From an uncultured Bacilli bacterium (GTDB taxonomy: Bacteria; Bacillota_I; Bacilli_A; ML615J-28; CAG-313), in NCBI GenBank assembly GCA_934098295.1, contig CAKONV010000001.1:186001-250000 (forward strand): 64,000 nucleotides of DNA, read 5' to 3'. Position numbers and translations under genes: made by a program. Shown one piece after another: positions 24,632 through 33,704 of this stretch (positions are counted from its first letter, which is position 1; each line of letters starts with the position of its first letter). The notes under the pieces are model-generated. The model ran no database searches and was not told the origin of the DNA. It saw only the letters and a program-made list of their open reading frames with translations.

Positions 24632-25570
24632 TTATGCTGCTTCTTGTTCTTTTTCTTTTGCACTTTCGGTTAATTTATCAGCTTTCTTCATTATAAATCT
24701 TAAACCAAAAAAGCCTAAAGCCAAAAAGACAATACTTAAGATAATATTTAAAACAACATGATCGGTAAATAAACTAGGATCTTGGGCTATATGAGCATCA
24801 TAAGCATTATAATAAATTGTAAATACTGATGTTAAAAGCAATCCTAAAATACCATACCAAATAATTAAATCGTGATGTTTAAATAAATAAGTGATAATTT
24901 TAGCGATTAAAATAATGCCTATAATCACGCCTAAAGAGAAAGGAACAATAATTATACAAGAACTACCAAAAGTTTGAAAATCACCATTTTTTAGGGCTAC
25001 TAACATATCTTTTAACATTGTAACGATTGGATCAAATAGGCCAAATGCTAGTAAAATCATCGAGCCACTAGCAGCTGGTATAATCATGGTCGCAGAAGCC
25101 AAGGAAGATATGACCATTACAAAAATAACAATTAAAACATTGGGATTATTTATGTCAATATTAATAATACCTATTTTATTAGCAAATGGTAAAATTAATG
25201 AAATTATAGCACATAAGAAAAGACTTACCCATGGGCCTATCCCCGCTTTTCTTCCTTTAATATTTTTTATGGTTAATGGTATGGTCGCTATGACTAAACC
25301 AACAAAAAAGCTAGAAGTGATTAATGGCCATTTATTTAGGCAAATAGCAATTGTGAAAGTAGCAATTAAAATACCTAAAACCATGCCTAATCCTAAACTC
25401 CATAATTCCTTAATAGCTTTTAAAGGCGTTTTGGTAACAGAAGCAATAGCACCTGTAAATTCTTCATAAATGCCTAAGATTAAAGCCATTGTACCACCAC
25501 TAAAGCCAGGAATTAAATTACTAATTCCAATTAAAATGCCATAACCAAATCTTTTTAAATTATATTTCAT
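24632..25570 (-). CDS. DUF368 polytopic membrane protein (PopT-type carrier-lipid translocase family)
   Basis: 312 residues from the ATG at 25568-25570, preceded by GGGAG; an upstream in-frame extension lies in the previous gene. The family signature GILIGISNLIPGFSGGTMALILGIYEEF occurs near the start, and ATMIIPAASGSMILLAFG is a second, inverted-repeat-like copy. About eight to ten membrane segments follow, with a charged C-terminal tail. Some DUF368 proteins have been implicated in undecaprenyl-phosphate recycling; that role here is inference. It overlaps the TIM-barrel gene by 11 bases. Confidence 0.85.
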   Translation of the reverse strand: MKYNLKRFGYGILIGISNLIPGFSGGTMALILGIYEEFTGAIASVTKTPLKAIKELWSLGLGMVLGILIATFTIAICLNKWPLITSSFFVGLVIATIPLTIKNIKGRKAGIGPWVSLFLCAIISLILPFANKIGIINIDINNPNVLIVIFVMVISSLASATMIIPAASGSMILLAFGLFDPIVTMLKDMLVALKNGDFQTFGSSCIIIVPFSLGVIIGIILIAKIITYLFKHHDLIIWYGILGLLLTSVFTIYYNAYDAHIAQDPSLFTDHVVLNIILSIVFLALGFFGLRFIMKKADKLTESAKEKEQEAA

Positions 25571-26375
25571 ACTTTTTCTCCCATTTAACAAAATCACTTG
25601 CATAGGCTCTTAAATCTTCATCATTTTTATAGATTACTTCCATACAATGTAGTTCATTATAGTTTATGTCTTTAAGGGCTTTAAAATGCTTATCAAAATC
25701 AATGGTTCCACTTCCCATTCTTGCGTGAGCATCTCTTGAGCCATCATTATCACTATAATGAATGTGATACAAATAGTCTTTTAACAAGTATAAATAACTT
25801 TGGTCATCGTAGCAACTAACATGAGCATGACCTGTATCAAAAATAAATTTAATATTAGGTCTGTTTATTTCTTCAATAATTTCAAGTAGCTCCGAAGGAC
25901 TATAACCAAGTTCACTATCAGCTGGCATATTTTCAATCATAACATATTGATCAAAATTTTTAGCGTAATCGCATAAATCTCTAACGATTGGAATGATTTT
26001 TTTAACAAAATAACTTCTATCTACATTTTTATCAACTTGTCCTAAATGTAAAGTTAATTTTTTAATGCCAAATGATGAAGCATATTTAGCTCCAGCTTTC
26101 ATTATTTCTAAAGAACCAGCATTTAAGTGTTTATCTAGGCAAAGGCCATTATAAATACTATGTGGTAAATGCAAAACCATTTCAACATTAGGGTATAATT
26201 TTTTTATTTCATTAACTGAAGAAGTATATTGTTCAATTTGAGCATTAGATTGATTGTAGGGATAAAATATTTCAATTGCTTGATATAATTTATCATCTAA
26301 TAATTTCATATAACTAATGAATTCTTCTCTTGTTCGCATTGGATTAATTGTAAAACATTTTTTCATATATTTCAT
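25560..26375 (-). CDS. AP-endonuclease-2-like TIM-barrel protein (sugar phosphate isomerase/epimerase family)
   Basis: 271 residues. The xylose-isomerase-like TIM barrel is shown by VEMVLHLPHSIYNG, IKKLTLHLGQVD, YVMIENMPADSELGYSP, IKFIFDTGHAHVSC, LYHIHYSDNDGSRDAH and LHCMEVIYKNDE. These give the His, Glu and Asp metal ligands expected at barrel ends. Members isomerise sugars or process inositol or DNA lesions; the substrate here is unknown. AGAGG precedes the ATG. It is coupled to the DUF368 gene. Confidence 0.8.
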   Translation of the reverse strand: MKYMKKCFTINPMRTREEFISYMKLLDDKLYQAIEIFYPYNQSNAQIEQYTSSVNEIKKLYPNVEMVLHLPHSIYNGLCLDKHLNAGSLEIMKAGAKYASSFGIKKLTLHLGQVDKNVDRSYFVKKIIPIVRDLCDYAKNFDQYVMIENMPADSELGYSPSELLEIIEEINRPNIKFIFDTGHAHVSCYDDQSYLYLLKDYLYHIHYSDNDGSRDAHARMGSGTIDFDKHFKALKDINYNELHCMEVIYKNDEDLRAYASDFVKWEKKYEI

Positions 26376-26389
26376 CCTCTTTTCACTTT

Positions 26390-26418
26390 ATTATACCACC
26401 ATTTTATTTTTTTTCCAA
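26390..26418 (-). promoter_or_regulatory. Promoter of the TIM-barrel / DUF368 operon
   Basis: On the minus strand TTGGAA (26413-26418) and TATAAT (26390-26395) are 17 bases apart, 15 bases before the start codon. Confidence 0.65.
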
Positions 26419-26480
26419 GCAATATGTATTACATCAATAAGACAAGATTTAATAACAATATTATCCTAAACAAAAGAAAA

Positions 26481-26505
26481 ACGTATGCCGTTTTTAAGCA
26501 TACGT
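26481..26505 (-). terminator. Terminator after the GH18 gene
   Basis: ACGTATGC (26481-26488) pairs with GCATACGT (26498-26505). The minus strand continues TTTTTCTTTTG. Confidence 0.8.
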
Positions 26506-26599
26506 CTTCCCTAATCAAAATTTTTCATCAACAGTGATGTTCAACATCACACTAATATTACAAAATAAAAAGTATATTAATACAAACGCTTTACACTTT

Positions 26600-28249
26600 T
26601 TATGCAGATATCTTTTTCATACCAATTAAAACAGCCGTAATTAAATCGTCAGTTTGATCTTCACCAATTTCCCAAATCATTACACCGCCAAGTTTATTGT
26701 TACGAACATATCGACATTTTTCATTAATAGAATCGCTATCATCATAAGTAATAAAAATATTACTATCGGCATCATATAAATAAGGAGCCTTCGCGACACT
26801 ATCAAAATAACGAGTTACACCATTTCCTAGTCTACTTAAATAGTTATTTTTAATAGTTGTATAGGTTATAGTTTTATATGATGATGCTTTACTATCACCA
26901 CCTAGTCCCCCTGGCATACTACTAGCAGGAGTTGTGTACTTTCCATAGAAGGCTACACCAGCAACTAATTTTGATGCAGGAACACCTTTTAAGGTATAAA
27001 GTTCGACAGAACCATCTAAAGAAGCATAAGTTGCCGTACTTTTACCTAAATTTGTATAAACAGCTGTATGATGATATACTTTACTTGAAGCCTCTAAATC
27101 ATAAGTCATTAAGTGGATAAAATCAACATAGTTACTTACATCTTTAAGATTATAACGATTATGACCTTCGGCACCACCAGGAAGAGCTGCAGTTACTAAA
27201 TAGTCACTATTTTTAGCTTTAACTGTTTCATAAATTTCTTTCATTAATAATGTATATACTTCTGCTTCAGCAGCTTTATTAGTATTATTATAAAAGTATC
27301 CTGGATATTCCCAGTCAATATCAACACCATCAAAGTGATATGTTTCAATTGCTTCAAGAACGTTAGCCGCAAATTGTTTACGATTAGCTTCAGTTCGAGC
27401 AGCAGTACTAAAATTAGCACTAGCATCTCCATATCCTTGAATTGATAAAACGACTCTCACTCCTTTTTGTCTTGCTGACATTAAGCCTGAAAGATAGTTA
27501 GACATATTACGCATATCTAATGTTAAATCAGAATATACATAGGCAAAGGAAGCATTAATAACATCTAATTTTAATTGTTTTTCAGTATAACCATTAAAGT
27601 TCCAAGTTGAATAATATCCAAATGTTGCCTTACCTTCTTTTAACTTAGAAAAAGTTTTTCCCTTAACAACACAATCTTTTTTGTATTCAGTAAAAAGAGA
27701 ACCATCTCTTACTAAAAGAGTAACGGTAACGGTAATATCTTCTCTTCCAGGGTTAACTAATCCTGAAGAACGAAGAGTATTTTCATCGGATGTTGACCAA
27801 ACAAAATATACATCTTTATATTGTTCTAAAGTTTGAGGAAATTCTAAATCTGTAGAAGTTGATTCCGGAACATAGTTATCAATAACGCTTTGAAATCCTT
27901 CATATTCTTGCCATTTAGCATAAAGCATTATGGATTTTGTAACTGGTGTATTAAAATCATAAAGAGATTCTAAATTCTTTTCTTTATACCAGCCAACGAA
28001 AACAAAACCATCACGCATTGGAATTCCCGTTTCTTCTACGTATCCATCTTTTTCAACATTAACCATTACATAGTCTCTACCATCTAAATAATTAAAATAG
28101 ACTCTAAAACTTGTAGCATCTGGATCATCGTATAATAAATCTTTATTGTCATCCTTATCATCGTTTTTATCTTTTTTACAAGATGCCGTATTAAAGATTA
28201 AAAATAAAATTCCTAATATACCCATAAATCTAAAAATAATTTTATTCAT
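26600..28249 (-). CDS. GH18-family glycoside hydrolase lipoprotein
   Basis: 549 residues. A lipoprotein signal ends at NTASC (Cys24), then an Asp/Lys-rich linker. Residues 50-115 form an InlB/Listeria-Bacteroides-type repeat (GFVFVGWYKEKNLESLYDFN). Residues 118-198 form an atrophied bacterial Ig domain (VWSTSDENT). The GH18 barrel starts near 205 with ATFGYYSTWN. The catalytic DGVDIDWE occupies residues 307-314 with Glu314 as proton donor; YVDFIHLMTYDL and GGVMIWEIGEDQTDD complete the site. It should cut beta-1,4-GlcNAc linkages at the cell surface (chitinase or endo-beta-N-acetylglucosaminidase). It lies 85 bases after the FAD gene with no clear terminator between, and could be part of the regulon. 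Confidence 0.9.
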   Translation of the reverse strand: MNKIIFRFMGILGILFLIFNTASCKKDKNDDKDDNKDLLYDDPDATSFRVYFNYLDGRDYVMVNVEKDGYVEETGIPMRDGFVFVGWYKEKNLESLYDFNTPVTKSIMLYAKWQEYEGFQSVIDNYVPESTSTDLEFPQTLEQYKDVYFVWSTSDENTLRSSGLVNPGREDITVTVTLLVRDGSLFTEYKKDCVVKGKTFSKLKEGKATFGYYSTWNFNGYTEKQLKLDVINASFAYVYSDLTLDMRNMSNYLSGLMSARQKGVRVVLSIQGYGDASANFSTAARTEANRKQFAANVLEAIETYHFDGVDIDWEYPGYFYNNTNKAAEAEVYTLLMKEIYETVKAKNSDYLVTAALPGGAEGHNRYNLKDVSNYVDFIHLMTYDLEASSKVYHHTAVYTNLGKSTATYASLDGSVELYTLKGVPASKLVAGVAFYGKYTTPASSMPGGLGGDSKASSYKTITYTTIKNNYLSRLGNGVTRYFDSVAKAPYLYDADSNIFITYDDSDSINEKCRYVRNNKLGGVMIWEIGEDQTDDLITAVLIGMKKISA

Positions 28250-28334
28250 TTTTTACCTCTTTTTCTTTTTAAAAATTATAACATATTAAGCTAAAATTCA
28301 CTTTCTTTATGCATAATTTTTTAAAAATTGCTAT

Positions 28335-29681
28335 TTAAAAATGAATAATACCACCATTATTTACGATTTTTTCTTGGACTTCTTGATAATTTACTTTTTC
28401 AAGTTCGCCATCATATTTACAGGCTAAAGAAGCCATATAACCAGTTGCTTCACCTAAAGCCATGACAATTGGCGATACTCTTAAGCTAGCCGCAGCTTCA
28501 TGAGTAGCACTTACTGCTCTTCCTGTAACTAGCAAATTAGAAATATTTTTAGAAATTAATATTCGCAAAGGAATTTCATAAGCTAAATCACTTGTATAAT
28601 TATCATCTATTTCTAGTTTATCACTTACTGGTGAATGAATATCCATTGGATAAGCACCAACCGCAATTGTGTCATAAAAGCGAGCATGACTCATTATATC
28701 TTCTTTAGTTATTATATATTTACCAATAACATGTCTACTTTCTCTAATGCCTAGCCTTACTGGAGTGGATAAAATATATGAATTTTCAAAGCCTGGAATG
28801 TAATTTTTTAAGAAGTCAGCAACTTCCTTAATTTGTTTTCTTCCTTCAAGTTCTGCTAGTGTTAATTGTTTAGCATCAAGAGAAGAATATTTTGTAATTC
28901 TTGTAGTATTAATGATAGCTTCATCATTTTTTACACCTTGAAACAGCAATACACGATCACGTAATATATTAAAATCACCATTTTCTTTTCCTTTAGCTAC
29001 TTCTTTAAAAAAGCCACTAACACCAACATATTTGGAATAATCATAGGTTGGATCAGCATCAAAATTATCAGGATCGTTTTTTATAGCTGTTTTTATTTTT
29101 TCAAAATCAACACCTTTTACAATAAAAGGCATTGTCATCGGTTGACATAAATTATCTTTATTTCTACCAATCACAAAAGGATTAGAAGTATATGATACTA
29201 AATCAGCATCACCTGTAGCATCAATATAGCATTTAGCATAAATTAAAGAATTTCCATCATTATTGTTAATTTCAATAGCGGTAATACGATTATTTTCTTC
29301 TTTTGCACCTACAACTTTAGTTTGTAATAATAGTTCAATATTATATTCACTAATTAAATCAAAATATAAAGCCTTTAAGCTTTCTACTTCATAGGGTGTT
29401 ATTGTAGAACAAAAAGCAAAGGGATCTTTAACATGCCCCAAAGAAGCATGTGATTTAATAAGCCTATCGACGATATCGCTAGCAATACCACCAATCACTT
29501 GTTTACCTTGATTGTGAAAAGTCATTAAAGGGCCTACTAGTGATAAAATATTTGTGCCTCCTAAAAGGGAAGTTTCTTCAATTAATAACACCTTTTTCTT
29601 TTCTTTGGAAAGAGCTATGGCTGCAGCCATACCTGATGGACCGGCTCCACATACAACACAATCATATCTGGCTTCTTTCAT
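28335..29681 (-). CDS. FAD-dependent oxidoreductase (FAD_oxidored, PF12831 type)
   Basis: 448 residues from the ATG at 29679-29681, which has GAGAGG upstream; an ATG 24 bases earlier overlaps the DUF4127 gene. The FAD-binding DCVVCGAGPSGMAAAIALSKE is at the N-terminus. CYIDATGDADLVSYT and NLLVTGRAVSATHEAAASLRVSPIVMALGEATGYMA are characteristic of the PF12831 family, often found in carbohydrate-use loci. No signal peptide, so cytoplasmic. It is last in the long GntR-linked run. The substrate is probably a sugar derivative; unproven. Confidence 0.85.
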   Translation of the reverse strand: MKEARYDCVVCGAGPSGMAAAIALSKEKKKVLLIEETSLLGGTNILSLVGPLMTFHNQGKQVIGGIASDIVDRLIKSHASLGHVKDPFAFCSTITPYEVESLKALYFDLISEYNIELLLQTKVVGAKEENNRITAIEINNNDGNSLIYAKCYIDATGDADLVSYTSNPFVIGRNKDNLCQPMTMPFIVKGVDFEKIKTAIKNDPDNFDADPTYDYSKYVGVSGFFKEVAKGKENGDFNILRDRVLLFQGVKNDEAIINTTRITKYSSLDAKQLTLAELEGRKQIKEVADFLKNYIPGFENSYILSTPVRLGIRESRHVIGKYIITKEDIMSHARFYDTIAVGAYPMDIHSPVSDKLEIDDNYTSDLAYEIPLRILISKNISNLLVTGRAVSATHEAAASLRVSPIVMALGEATGYMASLACKYDGELEKVNYQEVQEKIVNNGGIIHF

Positions 29682-29697
29682 ATTTATAGCATCCTCT

Positions 29698-31152
29698 CTA
29701 TTCATTTTTAATTATTTCTACATCACATTCAAAGGTTCTTTTCCAAGGCAAACTTATTTTATAATTAAATGGTAAATTAAGTTTAGCCATTTCTTCTTTT
29801 ACAATTTCTAATCCTAAAGAAGCATTTTCTTTCAAAGAAAAAATATTAATGTTTTTTTCTAATAACCTTTCATTAGCCTTTCTTCTAGCTACGGTTTGAT
29901 AATAACAATCATCTATTAATCTTTCCAAATTAAATTGCTTATTTTTTTCATTATCAAATCCACACATTGCCAAAGCAATGCTTACAAAAGAAGTTCCAAG
30001 CGTATTAGATGATGTATTCCAAGCAGCATATCCCGTTAATTTTTTAAAATCTAAACTTTTAGCTAAATTAACGCTACCACCATTGGGAAATAATAAGTCA
30101 CTAACAATTACTCTTTTATTCTTTATCAAAAAGTCATTAATAGTTTTTATAAATGTTGAAAGTACTTCTTCATCATCTTTCATTTCAATATATCTTTCAA
30201 TAACCAAATCTTGATTAGTATTAGAGCCATAAATAGCTAATACAACATCGGAATTATCTATTGATTTTGTAAAATTAATTCCTACTACTTTGGCCATTTG
30301 ATTAAGATTATAAATTAATTTATGATCTTCAAACAAATGAACTCTATCTAGAATTGATTGAGGATTAGCGTACAAACAAACATTATTGTTTTTTGACTGT
30401 TTTTTTTCTTCAATTAAAATTTTAGAAAAAAGGATTAAAGCACCTTCATCCGTTCCATTATATAAGAAGACCTTATCATCTAATTTGTTTGTTTCAATAT
30501 AATTGTTTATTTCTTCTTGTTCAATTGCTTGAATACCATAAGGCATTGAATCTTCTTGAAGAATTGTAAGAATAGAAAAGACATTGTCATTAAGTAAGTT
30601 TAATACTTTCATATTGATTAAATGTTTTTTATTTCTAGCTAACATAAAGTTATCAATAATGTATGAAGGTATTTCTTTTTTTAATTCTTCTAATCTTTCT
30701 TTATCTTTTTCATCATTAAAAAAGTGAATTCTACCATAAGTTTTGGAGTATTCATTCATTAGCGACCAATAAATAGCCTCTTTAGGGTTTTTGGCCGTAA
30801 TGCTCGTACGCATGATGGTATCAAAAACATAAATTTTTATAGTTGGATATTGTTTTTTCAATGAACGAATTGTTGTAAATAATTCTTCTACATCATCAAT
30901 GATTAAAGAAGCATTACGAGCTTGTATAAGGCCACCAAAACACATAGCATCAATAGAAAATATCCAATGAGTCGCTTTTGAAAAATTATCTTTTAACCAT
31001 TTTGTAACCTCTTTAGTTATAATTCCTTTTTCTAGCGTTCCACATTTAGATAGCGGATACATTATTAATTTTGTATCCGCAATTTTTGCTAGGCGACTAA
31101 GCCATAAAGAATTACAAGGTCTACTATCTAAGGGAATAAGTCCTAAAATCAT
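29698..31152 (-). CDS. DUF4127 family protein
   Basis: 484 residues, cytoplasmic. The family begins with LGLIPLDSRPCNSLWLSRLA. Conserved pieces include WIFSIDAMCFGGLIQAR, VFDTIMRTSITAKNP, ILQEDSMPYGIQAIEQ, FLYNGTDEGALILFSKIL, LLFPNGGSV and LTGYAAWNTSSNTLGTSF. The C-terminus is LPWKRTFECDVEIIKNE. The biochemical function is unknown. Its ATG overlaps the stop of the TIM-barrel gene (ATGA). A paralogue forms the N-terminal part of the protein at 57479-60052, which aligns over the same motifs. Confidence 0.85.
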   Translation of the reverse strand: MILGLIPLDSRPCNSLWLSRLAKIADTKLIMYPLSKCGTLEKGIITKEVTKWLKDNFSKATHWIFSIDAMCFGGLIQARNASLIIDDVEELFTTIRSLKKQYPTIKIYVFDTIMRTSITAKNPKEAIYWSLMNEYSKTYGRIHFFNDEKDKERLEELKKEIPSYIIDNFMLARNKKHLINMKVLNLLNDNVFSILTILQEDSMPYGIQAIEQEEINNYIETNKLDDKVFLYNGTDEGALILFSKILIEEKKQSKNNNVCLYANPQSILDRVHLFEDHKLIYNLNQMAKVVGINFTKSIDNSDVVLAIYGSNTNQDLVIERYIEMKDDEEVLSTFIKTINDFLIKNKRVIVSDLLFPNGGSVNLAKSLDFKKLTGYAAWNTSSNTLGTSFVSIALAMCGFDNEKNKQFNLERLIDDCYYQTVARRKANERLLEKNINIFSLKENASLGLEIVKEEMAKLNLPFNYKISLPWKRTFECDVEIIKNE

Positions 31153-31838
31153 AGTTGATCAATTGCTTTACGGAAAGCCTTTGTCTTTTCTACAACCATC
31201 TTTTTATCATTTGAAGTAACAATTGCTCCAATCATAATAGCATTTACGCCAATTTTATGTAATAGAGGAATATCTTCTTCTTTTACATAATGTTGAGTTG
31301 GTAAAATAGTTGGGCATTTAGCAACTTCACAAACACGACGGTATCTTTGAATATCACGGGAATTTAATCTTTCATCTGGAGATTCAACACTTAAGAAAGA
31401 CATTTCTAACATTTCTGTTAATGGACTTTCGGCAATATATTCAATTTCTGCTTGTGAATAATCGGGAGCTACACCAAAGAATTTACTGATATCCTTACGA
31501 TCAATCAAACTTGCAGGCATATGATGATTATATAATGATATAAAATCAAAGCCCATTTCAACTAGTTTATCTATTTGAGCCTCACAAACATTAGTATTTT
31601 GTCCAGGAACAATTCCCACTGGTACTGGAGATTCCTTTAATATTTTCTCAAACTCTTCTCTATTATCTTCTAAAGAACCAAATTGATGGCCACTAGCTTG
31701 GTGAAAAGCATTAATATGTACTTTAATAGCATCTGCCCCAGCTTCCCATACTTGTTTTGCTAATTCATAAGAATTCCAAGGAAGACTAACGATTAGACAC
31801 ATTTTTTTTCTCTTCAATTTATCGATTAACTTTTCCAT
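31149..31838 (-). CDS. TIM-barrel protein of unknown function
   Basis: 229 residues, cytoplasmic. Alternating strands and helices suggest a phosphate-binding TIM barrel: CLIVSLPWNSYELAKQVWEAGADAIKVHINAFH, GIVPGQN, GFDFISLYNHH, SFLSVESPDERL, CPTILPTQHYVK and IGVNAIMIGAIVTSN. It is somewhat reminiscent of N-acetylmannosamine-6-phosphate epimerase and related sugar-phosphate barrels, but I cannot assign it. It sits between the SGNH hydrolase and DUF4127 genes, overlapping both, so it is probably made in step with them and takes part in the same pathway. Confidence 0.7.
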   Translation of the reverse strand: MEKLIDKLKRKKMCLIVSLPWNSYELAKQVWEAGADAIKVHINAFHQASGHQFGSLEDNREEFEKILKESPVPVGIVPGQNTNVCEAQIDKLVEMGFDFISLYNHHMPASLIDRKDISKFFGVAPDYSQAEIEYIAESPLTEMLEMSFLSVESPDERLNSRDIQRYRRVCEVAKCPTILPTQHYVKEEDIPLLHKIGVNAIMIGAIVTSNDKKMVVEKTKAFRKAIDQL

Positions 31839-32937
31839 TTTCTTTTTCTTCTTTCTTAAATATTTCCTTTATTTCTTTTTCCATGCTATTGGCAATTTGC
31901 ATGAAACCTAAATCATTTGGATGAATATTATCAACAGTATACTCATAATATTCTTCCCCCATTAATTTTTGACCATTTATATAATATAAGTGGTGATCTA
32001 CTTTACTTAATTCTTTCACAAGGTTCTCTTGAAAACTTCTTATTCTCTCTCTTCTTTGTCCCAAAGTTTCTTTGAACATTTCATCTAATAAATATTTGAT
32101 TCTTGAACATACAACAATTGGTGTTGTTTTATGCTTTTCTCTTATCGTTTTGATAAATTCCTCTAAAGTCGCTTCTAATTTTCCATTTGTTCCCCCATTG
32201 GCTTCATAATTGATTATATACATACTAATATTTTCCATACTTGCTAGAACAGCAGCATATTCTTTTTCGCCAAAGGCATTGCCAGAAAAACCAAAGTTAA
32301 AGAATTCCGCTTTTAATCTTCTTGAAAGAATATTAGTATAAGCAAGACCTGGTCTACTAGCATACCCACCTTGGGTAATTGAGGTTCCATATATAGCAAT
32401 ACGATATTTTTCACCAAATCCTAAATGTGGTTCTTTTACATAAGACCCATCATCAATAGCTAAGTGCAATCCTTCTACTTTGTTATATAATGGAAAATTA
32501 ATAACTACTAACTTATCTTCATTACCAAAGTCTTTAAATAATGTATATTCATATTCAGCACTAATAGGATAACATCTTGAAGTATCAATAAATTTCAAAT
32601 CATCATAAGTTTTACCAACATAGCAGTCAAATCCTGCCTGACCTGTCCAAGCCATACCAGAAAGACCAGCTGTATTAGGAACAATCGCATGTAAAACTAA
32701 AGAACTTGAATTAGTTATAAAATGCAATTGCACGCCACTTGAGCATTTACCAAGATTATAACATTTACTACTTGCTGCCATTAAATACTTTTCTTTAGAT
32801 ATTGGCAAACGTGTATAATCTTTGTTTTCTTTAATAAAATATGCACCATAAAAACTAACACTTTCATTGAGAGGATTAATCCAATGCATATTTTCTAAGT
32901 TAGTCTTAGGAATCAAAATATATTTATCATCTATCAT
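31819..32937 (-). CDS. SGNH/GDSL-family hydrolase with N-terminal beta domain (SsfX3-like)
   Basis: 372 residues. Residues about 20-170 are a beta-rich, carbohydrate-module-like domain. The SGNH domain follows: IAIYGTSITQGG carries the nucleophile Ser, FNFGFSGNAFG block II, INYEANGG block III, and DNIHPNDLGF the catalytic Asp/His. Such enzymes deacylate sugars. There is no signal peptide, so it would act on imported material. It overlaps the stop of the GntR gene by 4 bases (ATGA). Confidence 0.88.
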   Translation of the reverse strand: MIDDKYILIPKTNLENMHWINPLNESVSFYGAYFIKENKDYTRLPISKEKYLMAASSKCYNLGKCSSGVQLHFITNSSSLVLHAIVPNTAGLSGMAWTGQAGFDCYVGKTYDDLKFIDTSRCYPISAEYEYTLFKDFGNEDKLVVINFPLYNKVEGLHLAIDDGSYVKEPHLGFGEKYRIAIYGTSITQGGYASRPGLAYTNILSRRLKAEFFNFGFSGNAFGEKEYAAVLASMENISMYIINYEANGGTNGKLEATLEEFIKTIREKHKTTPIVVCSRIKYLLDEMFKETLGQRRERIRSFQENLVKELSKVDHHLYYINGQKLMGEEYYEYTVDNIHPNDLGFMQIANSMEKEIKEIFKKEEKENGKVNR

Positions 32938-33683
32938 TGTTGTTTATTATCATCCTTTTTGTAATATCTATGTTTTATACGGAAATGATTAGCATGGAAG
33001 TATTGACGCATATAAACAAAGGCACGACCATTTTCAAAAAATGTCGTTGAGCTGACATATAGTGATGGTTCACCTGGTGTTTGATGAAGAATATCAGCGA
33101 CTTTCTCGTTTAATCCACGAGCTTCAATTGATGATTCTAAGTGGGAAATCTTATAAGGAAAGTTTTTTTCAACATAATCAAAAAATGATCCTTTAAAGAT
33201 TTCTTCATCAACTGTATTAAAAATATTCATCGGTAGATATAGTCTTTCATGAACAAGAGGGGTATTATTACAACTTCTAACTCTTTCAACATAATAAATA
33301 GGTGCATCAGGTTCTAGTTGTAATCTTTTCGCTATAATTTCATCGGCTTTATCTTTTGTTATACCCAATATACTATTTTCAATAGTTCCTTCATCTAACA
33401 AAACCATTTCCTTAGAAAAAGAGAAATATGGATTATTATCTTCATCTTGGTCCATTTCCATTTTATTAAATGTTACAAATGTACCTCTTCCCTTATGACG
33501 ATAAATGTAACCATCAACTAGAAGATTATTAATTGCTTGTCTTACAGTCATTCTTGATACTTTATACTTTGCACATAATTCTGTCTCTGAAGGAATCATA
33601 TCTCCTTGTTTCAATTTTCCTTCTAAAATTGCAATTCGTAAATCTTTTTCAATTGTTCTATAAATTGGCACATTTTTATCCAT
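32934..33683 (-). CDS. GntR-family regulator, HutC subfamily
   Basis: 249 residues. The N-terminal winged helix is PIYRTIEKDLRIAILEGKLKQGDMIPSETELCAKYKVSRMTVRQAINNLLVDGYIYRHKGRGTFV in pattern (residues 6-70). From about residue 95 an UTRA effector domain follows (IYYVERVRSCNNTPLVHERLYLP). HutC members such as NagR/DasR sense amino-sugar phosphates. It is the only GntR gene in the window and lies inside the long operon. It is the obvious candidate to bind the TGTATAGACAAGTT sites at 48.7, 53.7 and 60.8 kb, making the regulon self-controlled. AGGAG precedes the ATG. Confidence 0.92.
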   Translation of the reverse strand: MDKNVPIYRTIEKDLRIAILEGKLKQGDMIPSETELCAKYKVSRMTVRQAINNLLVDGYIYRHKGRGTFVTFNKMEMDQDEDNNPYFSFSKEMVLLDEGTIENSILGITKDKADEIIAKRLQLEPDAPIYYVERVRSCNNTPLVHERLYLPMNIFNTVDEEIFKGSFFDYVEKNFPYKISHLESSIEARGLNEKVADILHQTPGEPSLYVSSTTFFENGRAFVYMRQYFHANHFRIKHRYYKKDDNKQQ

Positions 33684-33704
33684 AAAAACTCCTTTAATTG
33701 TTTT

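Noticed and set aside
26581..26596. LacI/cre-like sequence near the GH18 stop codon
   Set aside because: The core AAACGCTTT is there but the flanks do not match, and it lies at the 3' end of a gene far from a promoter.
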